From contig NZ_SHKR01000013.1 of assembly GCF_004217145.1 (NCBI RefSeq), positions 248,001-312,000 on the forward strand: DNA of 64,000 bases, read 5' to 3'. Shown piece by piece: positions 1-8,109 of this stretch. The notes under the pieces are model-generated. The model made no database searches. It had not been told where the DNA came from and saw only the letters and a program-made list of their open reading frames with translations. The translations under genes were made by a program, and so were the position numbers. The DNA is from Kribbella rubisoli (GTDB lineage Bacteria; Actinomycetota; Actinomycetes; Propionibacteriales; Kribbellaceae). Within the stretch, counting starts at the first letter, position 1. The number at the start of each line of letters is the position of its first letter.

Positions 1-52
1 GGCGGCCAGGCCACGGGTCCCAGGTCATCCATCAGCGCACGCTAACAAGGGA

Positions 53-532
53 TCAGTCCGAGCGGCCCTTCAGGCGGCGGTTGACCGCGCGCTCGACCTC
101 GCGGGTCGCCTCGCGTTCGGCGAGTGCGTTCCGTTTGTCCCAGGTTTTCTTGCCGCGGGCAAGGGCGATCTCGACCTTCGCGCGGCCGTCCTTGAAGTAC
201 AGGAGCACCGGGACGATCGTCAGGCCGCTCTCGTTGACCCTGCGCTCGATCTTGTCGATCTGGGCACGGTGCAGCAGGAGCTTCCGCTTGCGGCGAGAGC
301 CGCCGTTGAACCAGCGGGACTGCGAGTACTGCGGGATGTGTACGCCGTGCAGCCAGATCTCGCGGTTCTCGACCTGGGCGAACCCGCCGACCAGCGACGC
401 CCGCCCGGCCCGGAGCGCCTTCACCTCCGGCCCCTCCAGCACGATCCCCGCCTCCCAGGACTCGCCCAGCTGATAGTCATGCGCAGCCTTCCGGTTGCGC
501 GCAACCACGGGCTCGGCCTCAGGCTTCTTCAC
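53..532 (-). CDS. smpB: SsrA-binding protein SmpB
   Basis: SmpB binds tmRNA (SsrA) and delivers it to stalled ribosomes for trans-translation. The protein (about 159 aa from the chosen start) has the family's OB-fold core with NRKAAHDY, EAGIVLEGPEVKALR and GLTIVPVLLYFKDGRAKVEIALARGKK, and a basic C-terminal tail, all at normal family length. The start is ambiguous: an ATG at 556 gives eight extra residues (MRPGDNRW), while the GTG at 532 has GGGGGA about 8 bases upstream and begins VKKPEAEP, so GTG is preferred. The tmRNA gene is not seen nearby. Confidence 0.95.
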   Translation of the reverse strand: MKKPEAEPVVARNRKAAHDYQLGESWEAGIVLEGPEVKALRAGRASLVGGFAQVENREIWLHGVHIPQYSQSRWFNGGSRRKRKLLLHRAQIDKIERRVNESGLTIVPVLLYFKDGRAKVEIALARGKKTWDKRNALAEREATREVERAVNRRLKGRSD

Positions 533-593
533 CCATCGATTGTCCCCCGGCCGCACTACCCTTTTTCAGATGGCCGCGGAAGTGACGCCTCTA

Positions 594-956
594 ATGGACG
601 AAGTCCAGACCCCCGTACCCCACGTTTGGCGAGACACCCTTGGGGCGATCGTTGACTCCCTGATTCGAGGAGACGCCCGCATCGGCGAGGGCCTCGAGAG
701 TGTTGATCCGATCTCCGAAGATGTGTCGAACCAATGCCGTGAGACTGTCGCGGACTATGGATCGGCCACGCTGATCCGGCTCCCTGAGGCCACTTGGGCC
801 ACCTCAGTCGCGATGTGGCAAGGCGACCGCTGGGACTGTCTCGTCGACCTATGGACTGCTGAGCAAGGTCGCAGCGACCTCGTTCTGGAGGTCGCGGTCT
901 CCGAAGATGATGGGACGGCGTTCCGATTCCGCCCCTATCTCGTTTACGTCCCATAG
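594..956 (+). CDS. small uncharacterised protein
   Basis: About 120 aa, acidic, soluble and without a signal peptide. The C-terminal half reads WDCLVDLWTAEQGRSDLVLEV and ends in a short aromatic strand (FRFRPYLVYVP); this resembles small actinobacterial DUF proteins with a beta-rich C-terminus, but I cannot name the family with confidence. The ATG at 594 has GGAAG at a workable distance; an in-frame ATG at 570 is the alternative. It runs divergently from smpB with under 70 bases between starts, so the two probably share a promoter region. No function is assigned. Confidence 0.6.
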   Translation: MDEVQTPVPHVWRDTLGAIVDSLIRGDARIGEGLESVDPISEDVSNQCRETVADYGSATLIRLPEATWATSVAMWQGDRWDCLVDLWTAEQGRSDLVLEVAVSEDDGTAFRFRPYLVYVP

Positions 957-1005
957 CCGCAGAACTCGGTGGCAGTGAGGTCAACTCGCACGTAATCTCG
1001 CCGGC

Positions 1006-1512
1006 ATGTCGACATGGACCACGCCCGAGCGGCCCGAACCACCGATCAACCCGGTCGACGAGCGGTCCGCTCTTGATGACCGCCTCGACTACCAGCGCAC
1101 GACGCTGCTGCAGAAGTGCGGCGGGCTGACGCCTGAGCAGCTCGCGATGCGATCGGTGCCGCCCTCGACGCTGTCGTTGCTCGGGCTCGTTCGGCATCTG
1201 TCCGGCGTCGAGGCCTGGTTCCACGAGTACGACGATCAGCCGGACCACCTGTACTTCTGGGACTACGTGCCCGGCGCGAGGAACAGCGGTGACATCGTCG
1301 ACGTCACGCGGGCCGCGGACGACCTGGCCAGCTATCAGGCGAGTGTCGCCCGCTCGCGTACGGCGGTGGCGGGGCTCAGCCTCGACGCGGTCAGCCCCGG
1401 CGAGGACTACACGCTGCGGTGGATCTACCTGCACATGATCGAGGAGTACGCACGCCACAACGGCCACGCGGATTTCCTCCGTGAGCGCATCGACGGCGCC
1501 ACGGGCGAATAG
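1006..1512 (+). CDS. DinB/DUF664-family protein
   Basis: 168-aa protein of the DinB superfamily (four-helix bundle, DUF664-like), whose members include mycothiol-dependent transferases and isomerases. The usual metal-binding histidine pattern is visible: one His in LVRHLSGVEAWF (around residue 64) and a cluster near the C-terminus in LHMIEEYARHNGHADFLRERIDG. The N-terminus LDYQRTTLLQKCGGLTPEQLAM is the standard first helix of the DUF664 group. Cytoplasmic. Its stop lies only 5 bases from the convergent sigma-factor gene. The substrate is unknown; mycothiol dependence is inferred from family and lineage. Confidence 0.85.
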   Translation: MSTWTTPERPEPPINPVDERSALDDRLDYQRTTLLQKCGGLTPEQLAMRSVPPSTLSLLGLVRHLSGVEAWFHEYDDQPDHLYFWDYVPGARNSGDIVDVTRAADDLASYQASVARSRTAVAGLSLDAVSPGEDYTLRWIYLHMIEEYARHNGHADFLRERIDGATGE

Positions 1513-1516
1513 CTTG

Positions 1517-2731
1517 TCAGTCCAGCGCCGCCGCTTTGTCCAGCAGTACTGAGCGTTCGCGTTCGTTGGTGCAGAGTCGGGCTGCCAGCTCGAGCTCGGC
1601 GCGGGCTTCGGGGAGGCGGCCGAGGCGGGTGAGGAGTTCGCCGCGTACGGTCGGGACCAGATGCGAGCCGGGGAGCCGGTCCGAGGCGACGAGCTCGTCG
1701 ACCATGACCAGGGCTTCTGCCGGACCGGAGGCCATGGCGACCGCTACGGCCTGGTTGAGCTCGACGATCGGCGAGGGCGCGACGCGGCCGAGGGCCTCGT
1801 AGAGCACCACGATCCGGTCCCAATCGGTTGCTTCGACGGTCGGGGCAGACGCATGTACGGCGGCGATCGCGGCCTGCAAGCCGTACGGGCCGAGGCCGCG
1901 CACCGACGCCTTGGCCAGCGACGCCAGACCGCGCTGGATCGCCGAGAAGTCCCATCGCTGCCGGTCCTGGTCCTCCAGCAGGATCGGCGAACCATCCGGG
2001 CCGGTACGCGCCGGGAAGCGCGCGGCAGTCAGCTCGCACAGCGCGAGTAGGCCGTGCACCTCCGGCTCGTCCGGCAGCAGTGCGGCCAGTGTGCGGGTCA
2101 GGCGGATCGCCTCGTACGCGACGTCCCGGCGTACCAGCAGGTCACCCGACGTGGCTGTCGATCCCTCGGTGAAGATCACGTAGATGACGCTGAGTACGCC
2201 GCCCAGCCGCTCCCGGCGCTCATCGGCCGGCGGCAGCTCGAACGGTACGCCGGCTACCGCGATCGTCTTCTTCGCGCGGGTGATGCGGGCCTGCACGGTC
2301 GGTACGGGTACCAGGAACGCGCGGGCGATCTGCTCCGACGACAGGCCGGCGACCACACGCAGGGTCAGCGCCACCCGGGCCTCGGGCGAGAGCACCGGGT
2401 GGCAGCTGATGAACATCAGGGCCAGGATGTCGTCGTCGATCCGGTCCGGGTCGATGTCCTCGTCGACGACCGGGTCGGCTGCCAGCATCGCGTACCGGTC
2501 CTTCAGCGCAGTACGGCGGCGAATCGCGTCGATCGCCCTGCGCCGCGCCGTGGCCATCAGCCAGCCGGCCGGACTGTCCGGCGGGGTACGCGGCCACGAC
2601 ATCAGCGCTTCGGCCACCGCCTCCTGCGCGGCGTCCTCCGCCAACGCGAAATCCCCGGTGAACCGGGTCAGCGCGGCAACGATCCGCGCCGACTCGATCC
2701 GCCAGACCGCCTCGACATCCGCCGCATCCAT
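1517..2731 (-). CDS. ECF42-like RNA polymerase sigma factor
   Basis: 404-aa extracytoplasmic-function sigma factor. Sigma-2 region at residues about 10-75 (FALAEDAAQEAVAEAL, then GWLMATARRRAIDAIRR), sigma-4 region at about 115-165 (ALTLRVVAGLSSEQIARAF, VPTVQARITRAKK), followed by a long alpha-helical C-terminal half of TPR-like character (WDRIVVLYEALGRVAPSPIVELNQAVA). That extra domain, and a YCII/DGPF partner gene, are hallmarks of group ECF42; no anti-sigma factor is present, as expected for this group. The ATG overlaps the TGA of the upstream YCII gene (TGATG), so translation is probably coupled. A candidate self-recognised promoter lies at 3203-3229. Confidence 0.93.
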   Translation of the reverse strand: MDAADVEAVWRIESARIVAALTRFTGDFALAEDAAQEAVAEALMSWPRTPPDSPAGWLMATARRRAIDAIRRRTALKDRYAMLAADPVVDEDIDPDRIDDDILALMFISCHPVLSPEARVALTLRVVAGLSSEQIARAFLVPVPTVQARITRAKKTIAVAGVPFELPPADERRERLGGVLSVIYVIFTEGSTATSGDLLVRRDVAYEAIRLTRTLAALLPDEPEVHGLLALCELTAARFPARTGPDGSPILLEDQDRQRWDFSAIQRGLASLAKASVRGLGPYGLQAAIAAVHASAPTVEATDWDRIVVLYEALGRVAPSPIVELNQAVAVAMASGPAEALVMVDELVASDRLPGSHLVPTVRGELLTRLGRLPEARAELELAARLCTNERERSVLLDKAAALD

Positions 2732-3153
2732 CAGACCCGGCCGGCCCCAGCTTCCGCGGACTCCGCGCCGGCCTCGGTGGAATCCTCGTGGCCCGGCGGC
2801 CGCTCGTCCTCGCCGGCAACCCGCCGTACCTCGATCTTGGATCCGGCGACCGACGGCAGCCGCTTGGCCCACTCGACCGCCTCCTGCTTCGACGCGACGT
2901 CGAGCATGAAATAGCCCCCGAACAGCTCCTTCGTCTCGCCGTACGGCCCGTCCGTCACCACCGGCGCCTCCCCGCTGAAGTCGATGACGACACTCTCGGC
3001 CGCGTCATCCAGCCCCTCGGCCGCGATGAACACCCCGGCCTTCATCAACTCCTCGATGAACTGGTACGTCGAAGCCGCCAACTCCTCGAACCCGGCCATC
3101 ACCGCCGCATTCGACTCGTCAGTACCCCGCATGATCAGCATGTACTTCGCCAT
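2731..3153 (-). CDS. YCII/DGPF-domain protein, partner of the ECF42 sigma factor
   Basis: 140-aa YCII-related protein of the DGPF type: MAKYMLIMRG start, then VVTDGPYGETKELFGGYFMLD with the DGP motif, then EAVEWAKRLP. The acidic, low-complexity last 25 residues are probably disordered. In known ECF42 systems DGPF proteins are the usual co-transcribed targets of the sigma factor, and their biochemical role is unsettled. The ATG at 3153 follows AGGAG about 8 bases away; a GTG three bases upstream is possible. The stop overlaps the sigma-factor start by one base. Confidence 0.88.
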   Translation of the reverse strand: MAKYMLIMRGTDESNAAVMAGFEELAASTYQFIEELMKAGVFIAAEGLDDAAESVVIDFSGEAPVVTDGPYGETKELFGGYFMLDVASKQEAVEWAKRLPSVAGSKIEVRRVAGEDERPPGHEDSTEAGAESAEAGAGRV

Positions 3154-3202
3154 CACACTCTCCTAGTCCCACGAACCGCCACCCGGCCCGCACTACCCCC
3201 AG

Positions 3203-3229
3203 GTCGAACAACCAACCCCAAGATCGACA
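3203..3229 (-). promoter_or_regulatory. candidate ECF42 promoter
   Basis: On the minus strand TGTCGA (3229-3224) is followed after exactly 17 bases by CGAC (3206-3203), about 50 bases upstream of the YCII start. ECF42 factors have been reported to recognise TGTCGA at -35 and a CGA/TC-type -10. Placement and spacing therefore suggest autoregulation of the YCII-sigma operon. Confidence 0.55.
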
Positions 3230-3291
3230 ACCCCCCAAAAGAATCTTCTCGCCGCGAATCCTCGTCGGTGGAGTTGCCGTGGATCAACCAT

Positions 3292-4320
3292 TCAGTCGGT
3301 GGCGAGTGCGGCGATTGCGGTGAGGTAGTTGTGGGGGATTTCGGCGCGGGATCGGAGTTCGACGGGGTCGGCGTGGGGGAGTAGGCGGTGCCAGGAGGCG
3401 AGGCGGTGGACGTTGGTGAGGGCCTGGGTGGCGGCGAGGTCGGTGCGGAGTACGTGGGGGTCGGCGTCCAGGTGGTCTCGCCAAACGGTGAGGTAGGTGG
3501 TGTGCAGTTCGTCGCGGTCTCGGTGGGACAGAGGGGCTTGGGTCCAGTCTGTGACCGCGTCGAGGAAGCCGTGTAGGGAGACGAACGGGTGGGCTCGGAG
3601 GGCGTTGCCGAAGTCGAAGAAGCGGGAGCGGAGTACGCCGGTGGAGCGGCCGGCGAAGATGTTCGCCGGGTAGATGTCGTTGAGTTCCAGGTCGAGCGGG
3701 ACGGTGTCGCTGAGGGACGCGGTTCGTCGGTCGAGTACGTCGGCGGCGCGCGCGGCTCGTTTCAGCAGCTCCGGATCGAACTGGAGCGGCGACCATTCCT
3801 CCGCCACGGCACGCACGCGGTCACCGGCGGCGCGGGGTGCGAGCTCGACCATCCCGTCGTACTCCGTCAGGTCGACGCGGCCGAGGATCTTGCATTGGAG
3901 GCGGGCCAGCGCGCGGACGACGATGCAACGGACCCGCTGATCAGCAACATCGGCATGCGTCAGCGTCGTACCTTGATCGTCCGTCAGCAGCCAACGGCGT
4001 TCGCGATCGACGGCGAGCGGCACGATGACGTCGTACGGCGCGAGTCGGGCCAACGCGGCGACCAGTGCGGGCTCGAATCGGTGGCCGGGGTTGTTCTCCT
4101 TGAGCCACACCAGACCCTCGACGGTCGGATAGCAGCGCACGACCGACCAGAAGCGAGCGCGGTAGGTGACGGGTACGCCGCTGATCCGGCGACCAAGCTC
4201 GACGAGCCGATGGCCGACCCAAGCGTCGGCGACCTGCGTCCACTCGGGTGAAGTCCAGCGGCGGACCCATTGGCCCTCGGCATCGGGGCCGAGCGGTCGG
4301 GCGGGCGGCGGATCCTGCAT
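3292..4320 (-). CDS. aminoglycoside phosphotransferase-fold protein, divergent active site
   Basis: About 342 aa. The N-terminal half carries a VTYRARFWSVVRCYPTVEGLVWLKENNPGHRFEPALVAAL segment like the ATP-binding lobe of APH-fold kinases. The catalytic loop, near residue 212, reads LELNDIYPANIF: the catalytic Asp and metal-binding Asn are kept but the usual H-x-D-L-H is not. The metal Asp is in FFDFGNALRAHPF near residue 234. A paralogue with a more canonical loop lies at 11180-12115. The open frame extends upstream over the divergent methyltransferase, so the ATG at 4320 was chosen; GTG at 4329 is the alternative. Substrate unknown; antibiotic resistance should not be assumed. Confidence 0.75.
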   Translation of the reverse strand: MQDPPPARPLGPDAEGQWVRRWTSPEWTQVADAWVGHRLVELGRRISGVPVTYRARFWSVVRCYPTVEGLVWLKENNPGHRFEPALVAALARLAPYDVIVPLAVDRERRWLLTDDQGTTLTHADVADQRVRCIVVRALARLQCKILGRVDLTEYDGMVELAPRAAGDRVRAVAEEWSPLQFDPELLKRAARAADVLDRRTASLSDTVPLDLELNDIYPANIFAGRSTGVLRSRFFDFGNALRAHPFVSLHGFLDAVTDWTQAPLSHRDRDELHTTYLTVWRDHLDADPHVLRTDLAATQALTNVHRLASWHRLLPHADPVELRSRAEIPHNYLTAIAALATD

Positions 4321-4389
4321 CCACGGCACGCTACCGGCCGGCGAATAACCGGTTGCCTCGGGTGCGGGGGCCTCGGAGACTCGCGTGGC

Positions 4390-5145
4390 ATGGATGATGC
4401 CGAGCTTGACGTGTTGCTGAGGAACGGGCGTTACCCGCGGGCTGCGGCGTACTCGGGGCGGTGGATGGTTGAGGGTGGGATGGGGCCTAATCCTGTGTGG
4501 CAGGCGGAGGCGTTGAGCGAGGTGATGGGGCTTGAGCCGGGGATGCGAGTGCTTGATATGGGGTGTGGGACCGCGCTCAGCTCGATCTTTCTGGCTAAGG
4601 AGTACGGCGTTGAGGTGTGGGCGACCGACCTGTGGATCAAGCCCGACGAGAACCTGCGCCGCGTCGCCGAGGCTCAGCTCGAGGGCCAGGTTCACCCGAT
4701 CCACGCCGAAGCCCACGCTCTGCCTTTCGCTGAGGACTTCTTCGACGCGCTCGTCAGCATCGGTGCGTATCACTACTTCGGCACCGACGACCTGTACCTC
4801 GGCTACTACTCACGCTTCGTGAAGCGCGGCGGTCAGATCGGCGTCAGCCAGCCAGGACTCGTCGCGGAGTACGAGACGCTTCCCCCACCGCACCTCGCGC
4901 CGTACTGGAAATGGGACTTCTGCGCCTGGCACAGCCCGACGTGGTGGCGGCGCCACTGGGAGAAGACCGGCCTGGTCACCGTCGACGTCGCCGACCAACT
5001 CCCCGGAGGCTGGCAGGACTGGCTGCAATGGAACCAAGCCTGCGACCAAGACGCCGGCACCCCAGGCCGCGAGGAAGCCCAAATGCTCCGCACCGACGCC
5101 GGCCAATCCCTCGGCCTCACCCGATTAGTTGCCCGCCGCAACTGA
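4390..5145 (+). CDS. class I SAM-dependent methyltransferase
   Basis: 251-aa cytoplasmic methyltransferase. Motif I is VLDMGCGTALSS (around residues 55-66), followed by VEVWATDLWIKPDENLRR (motif II, acidic end of strand 2), then ALPFAEDFFDALVSIGAYHYFG (motifs III/IV). A Trp-rich insert (YWKWDFCAWHSPTWWRRHWEKTG) sits in the second half, as in small actinobacterial methyltransferases of the cyclopropane-synthase-like or MerR-associated type. The ATG at 4390 avoids overlap with the divergent APH-fold gene, 69 bases away. Substrate cannot be inferred. Confidence 0.85.
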   Translation: MDDAELDVLLRNGRYPRAAAYSGRWMVEGGMGPNPVWQAEALSEVMGLEPGMRVLDMGCGTALSSIFLAKEYGVEVWATDLWIKPDENLRRVAEAQLEGQVHPIHAEAHALPFAEDFFDALVSIGAYHYFGTDDLYLGYYSRFVKRGGQIGVSQPGLVAEYETLPPPHLAPYWKWDFCAWHSPTWWRRHWEKTGLVTVDVADQLPGGWQDWLQWNQACDQDAGTPGREEAQMLRTDAGQSLGLTRLVARRN

Positions 5146-5184
5146 TTAACCACATGCCGGTAGAGCGCTCCACGACACAATGGA

Positions 5185-5376
5185 GAGCTTCGAGCCGCCG
5201 TCAGCTGTCACCTGGAACGTGATCGCGGCCAGTACGACCTGTTGATCCGCGGCCACGAGACCGGCGAGCAGCCGTGGGCACGCCTGTACGACGAGGGTCA
5301 CGCCGACTACTGGGGTCCGGCCGCGGCGTACATCGCCGAGCATCACGACGAATGGATCGCAGCGCTGGTCAACTGA
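5185..5376 (+). pseudogene. small gene remnant, probably frameshifted
   Basis: This frame encodes a protein-like C-terminus: HLERDRGQYDLLIRGHETG, then PWARLYDEGHADYWGPAAAY, then IAEHHDEWIAALVN. It has no ATG or GTG after its upstream stop. An ATG at 5180, in a different frame, begins MESFEPPSAVTW and dies at a stop after 21 codons, so a single indel would join the two into a protein of about 70 aa. Its TGA overlaps the ATG of the downstream membrane protein (TGATG), the arrangement expected of a real upstream partner. A rare TTG start at 5242 is the alternative. Confidence 0.4.
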
Positions 5377-6653
5377 TGACCTGCTCAACCGCGAGGATGC
5401 TGGGCATGGGGAGCATCACGGGGCCGGCCAAGGCGCTCGGCGCGGCGTTCGTTCTGGGAGCGGTTCTGGTCGCCATCGTTGCCTCGGGCATCGGACTCGA
5501 GCAACCGTTCAGGATCGACGACTCAGGTGATCTGACCGTCGTGTACGCCGTCCTCGGCGCCTGGTTCCTGATCTACGTCGTACTGGCGATCGTCGTCGCT
5601 GCGGACGCCGCGCGCCTGACGCGACGCGGTGATCTCGCCGCCGCCCAGGACTCGGCGAACTTCGTGAAGCTCATCGCCGTCCCGTACTTCCTGTTCAACT
5701 TCGTCGCACTGACAGAAGTAGTCGCGATCGTCGGCGTCAACGATCGGGACCGGCTCGGTCTCGACGGGTTCCTCGTGGCGGTGCTCTTCGTCATCCTGAC
5801 GTACGTCGTGTTGCTGCCGACGTCGGCGTACGGCGTGGCCTGTCTGGTCATGTTGAAGCGGAGCGATCAGATCGGGCGGATCTTCTTCGGCCTCAACCTG
5901 GTGCTGCAGTTCCTGTTCGTCGTCGATGTCCCGAGCACGATCGCGGTGGTCGAGGTCGCCCGGGACCGCTTGGGCGCCACGCGCCGGCCGGGAACGCTCT
6001 CGAAGAACCTGCTGGCCGGCGTCCTCATCGTGGGCTCGTCGGCCGCCCTCCTGTGGCTTGCCTTTGTCGCGATTTTCTGGCTGATGGATCCGCCCGGGCC
6101 GTTCGTCCGCGATGCGATCTATGTGCTGACGATCGCGTCGCCGGTGGAGTTCGTCCTGCTCGTGCTTGTGCCGGTCGTGCCGCTGGTCACGTTCCGGACC
6201 GCCGTCCGCCTCTTCCTGACGGACGACCTCGACGCACTGCAGCGATCGGCCAGCATCGTCAAGTTCGCCCTGATCCCGCTGTTCGTCCAGAACTTCGCCC
6301 TCTGCGCGATCGCCGTACTCGCGACCACGTTCCTCCCGATCGTCGCCACCCACGGAACGCTGATCTTGCTGGGCCCCGGCGCGCTGGTGTTCCTCGGCGC
6401 CTTCGGCGCGACCGGTCTGGTCTGGGCCGTCATCACGACGTACCTGATGATGCTGCCGACCTCGATCTACGGCCTGGCAATGCTCGCCCTATTGATGCGC
6501 CACCGAGCCATCACCTCACGCTTCTGCGCGATCCACACCCTCCTGCACCTGATCTTCGTAGGCGACATCATCAGCACCCTCGTAGTCAGCCACCGCGCCC
6601 GCCACCTGATGACAGCCGGCCCGCCTGCCGCGCTGTCGGAGTACGTGAGCTGA
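5376..6653 (+). CDS. polytopic membrane protein with internal duplication
   Basis: 425-aa integral membrane protein with about ten hydrophobic segments and no recognised family. Two homologous halves are visible. Residues about 76-195 contain ARLTRRGDLAAAQDSANFVK, then LLPTSAYGVACLVML, then LQFLFVVDVPSTIAVV. Residues about 275-405 contain VRLFLTDDLDALQRSASIVK, then MLPTSIYGLAMLALL, then LHLIFVGDIISTLVV. This looks like a fused tandem repeat of a 5-TM unit. The start at 5376 overlaps the stop of the preceding remnant; ATGs at 5397 and 5406 are possible. Function unknown. Confidence 0.72.
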   Translation: MTCSTARMLGMGSITGPAKALGAAFVLGAVLVAIVASGIGLEQPFRIDDSGDLTVVYAVLGAWFLIYVVLAIVVAADAARLTRRGDLAAAQDSANFVKLIAVPYFLFNFVALTEVVAIVGVNDRDRLGLDGFLVAVLFVILTYVVLLPTSAYGVACLVMLKRSDQIGRIFFGLNLVLQFLFVVDVPSTIAVVEVARDRLGATRRPGTLSKNLLAGVLIVGSSAALLWLAFVAIFWLMDPPGPFVRDAIYVLTIASPVEFVLLVLVPVVPLVTFRTAVRLFLTDDLDALQRSASIVKFALIPLFVQNFALCAIAVLATTFLPIVATHGTLILLGPGALVFLGAFGATGLVWAVITTYLMMLPTSIYGLAMLALLMRHRAITSRFCAIHTLLHLIFVGDIISTLVVSHRARHLMTAGPPAALSEYVS

Positions 6654-6659
6654 GGGTCT

Positions 6660-7113
6660 AGCGGGCTCGTGCCGAGCGCCGTCCGAGCAGCCGCCGCTCC
6701 AGGACAAGCCTGTACGACCGATCGCGTCGTACAGCGTCTCAGCTCCTTCGTTGGTGAACGCACTCGTGGGTACGTCGTCCGAGCCGAACAACTCGCCTAC
6801 CGGAATCCACCGTTCCGCGATCCGGAACTCGGGCCAGGCGAGGATCACGCGATTCGGCACAAGCCACGGCGTACAGGAGAACCGCGGGTACCAGAACCGC
6901 CAGCGCATAAACCGGCCGCACCCGCGCCCCGATCGCCGAGTGCGCCTGCCTCAGCCAATTCCGCTCGGCAGCCTGGCCGAGCGTTCCTGCCAGCCCCGCG
7001 ACGACGGGCGACTGCCAATCCAGCACGTCCGTCGGTGCCGTCGACCCGCCGACGTACGACGCGCGCCCACCGGCATCACCGTGCCGACGCGGCATAAGCA
7101 AGGACGACGTCAT
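6660..7113 (-). pseudogene. decayed transglutaminase-like gene
   Basis: The gene starts at ATG 7113, overlapping the stop of the PLP-enzyme gene (TGATG). It opens as a plausible N-terminus (PTDVLDWQSPVVAGL, then GQAAERNWLRQAHSAIGARVRPVYAL). The reading frame then degenerates, while another frame from about 6908 continues as believable protein: RFWYPRFSCTPWLVPNRV, LAWPEF, RWIPVGELFG, FTNEGAETLYDAIGR. I read this as a transglutaminase-core-like gene that lost its middle, including the segment that should carry the catalytic Cys, plus the frame. The family is inferred from the flanking pieces; the frame break is directly visible. The 3' limit is approximate. Confidence 0.5.
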
Positions 7114-8078
7114 CAGTGCACACCGATCCAGCCGTGGTAGGCGGGTAGGTCGACGTTGCTGCCGCAGATGATGGTGAGGATGTTGCGGTCGGCGAAGCGG
7201 GTGGGGTTTTCGAGGATGGCGGCGATGCCTAGGGCGGCGGAGGGTTCGACGATGAGGCCGGCCTGGTTGTAGAGCAGGCGCATGCCGGTGATGATCGATT
7301 GCTCTTGGACGAGTACGGCGTCATCGGCGATCAGGAGGAGGTCGTCGAGGACTTCCGGGATCGGGAAGCGGCCGGCAACTCCGTCGGCGATCGTGTTGGT
7401 TGAATCGGTGGTGACGACACGGCGTTGGTGCCACGAGCGGGTCAGCGCCGGCGCGCCGTGCGGTTGCACGCAGATCACGTCGATGTCGGGCGCCAACTCC
7501 TTCACCACGTGACCGACGCCAGTGGCCATCGCCCCGCCCCCAAGCGCGATCAGCACGGTGTCGAACGTCGGCGTACCGTCCATCAGCTCGAGGCCGATCG
7601 TCGCCGCACCCTCGCAGGTCTCGAGGTCGAGGCTGTCTTCGAGCAGACGAATCCCTTCGTACTGCGCGATGGCCGCCGCCCGCTCACGGGCCAGCTCGTG
7701 GTCGCCGTCGACGAGCTCCAACTCGGCGCCTAGCGCACGGATCCGATCGAGCTTCGCCTTGGTCGCGAACCGCGAAGCCACAACCGTGACGTCAAGCCCG
7801 CGACGCCGACCGGACCAAGCGAGCGCCTGCCCGAGATTGCCCGCGCTCGCGCAAACGACCGCTCGCGCACCCGCCTCAGCCAACTGACTCGCAACCAACT
7901 CAGTACCGCGACCTTTGAAACTGCGTACGGGGTTCGCCGTCTCGAGCTTGATGCTGACCCCACACCCAAGCTCCGGCTCCAACGCCTCACACCTGTACTG
8001 CGGCGTATCCAGAAACACCGGATCAATAACCCCACGAGCCGCCCGAATCCGGCCCGTATCAAGCCGACTCTCTCCCAC
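7113..8078 (-). CDS. PLP-dependent threonine/serine dehydratase-like enzyme
   Basis: 321-aa fold-type II PLP enzyme of the threonine ammonia-lyase/tryptophan synthase beta family. The lysine motif is SFKGRGT (about residues 53-59), with the Asn loop SAGNLGQALAWSGRRRG and the phosphate-binding loop ALGGGAMATG (about 182-191). There is no C-terminal ACT domain, as in catabolic dehydratases. The predicted reaction is dehydration and deamination of threonine or serine to a 2-oxoacid and ammonia; an ectoine-utilisation-type lyase is an alternative for this length. The stop overlaps the start of the decayed downstream gene. Confidence 0.85.
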   Translation of the reverse strand: MGESRLDTGRIRAARGVIDPVFLDTPQYRCEALEPELGCGVSIKLETANPVRSFKGRGTELVASQLAEAGARAVVCASAGNLGQALAWSGRRRGLDVTVVASRFATKAKLDRIRALGAELELVDGDHELARERAAAIAQYEGIRLLEDSLDLETCEGAATIGLELMDGTPTFDTVLIALGGGAMATGVGHVVKELAPDIDVICVQPHGAPALTRSWHQRRVVTTDSTNTIADGVAGRFPIPEVLDDLLLIADDAVLVQEQSIITGMRLLYNQAGLIVEPSAALGIAAILENPTRFADRNILTIICGSNVDLPAYHGWIGVH

Positions 8079-8109
8079 AACCCAAGACCCTAACGGCTTG
8101 CGGCCTGCA

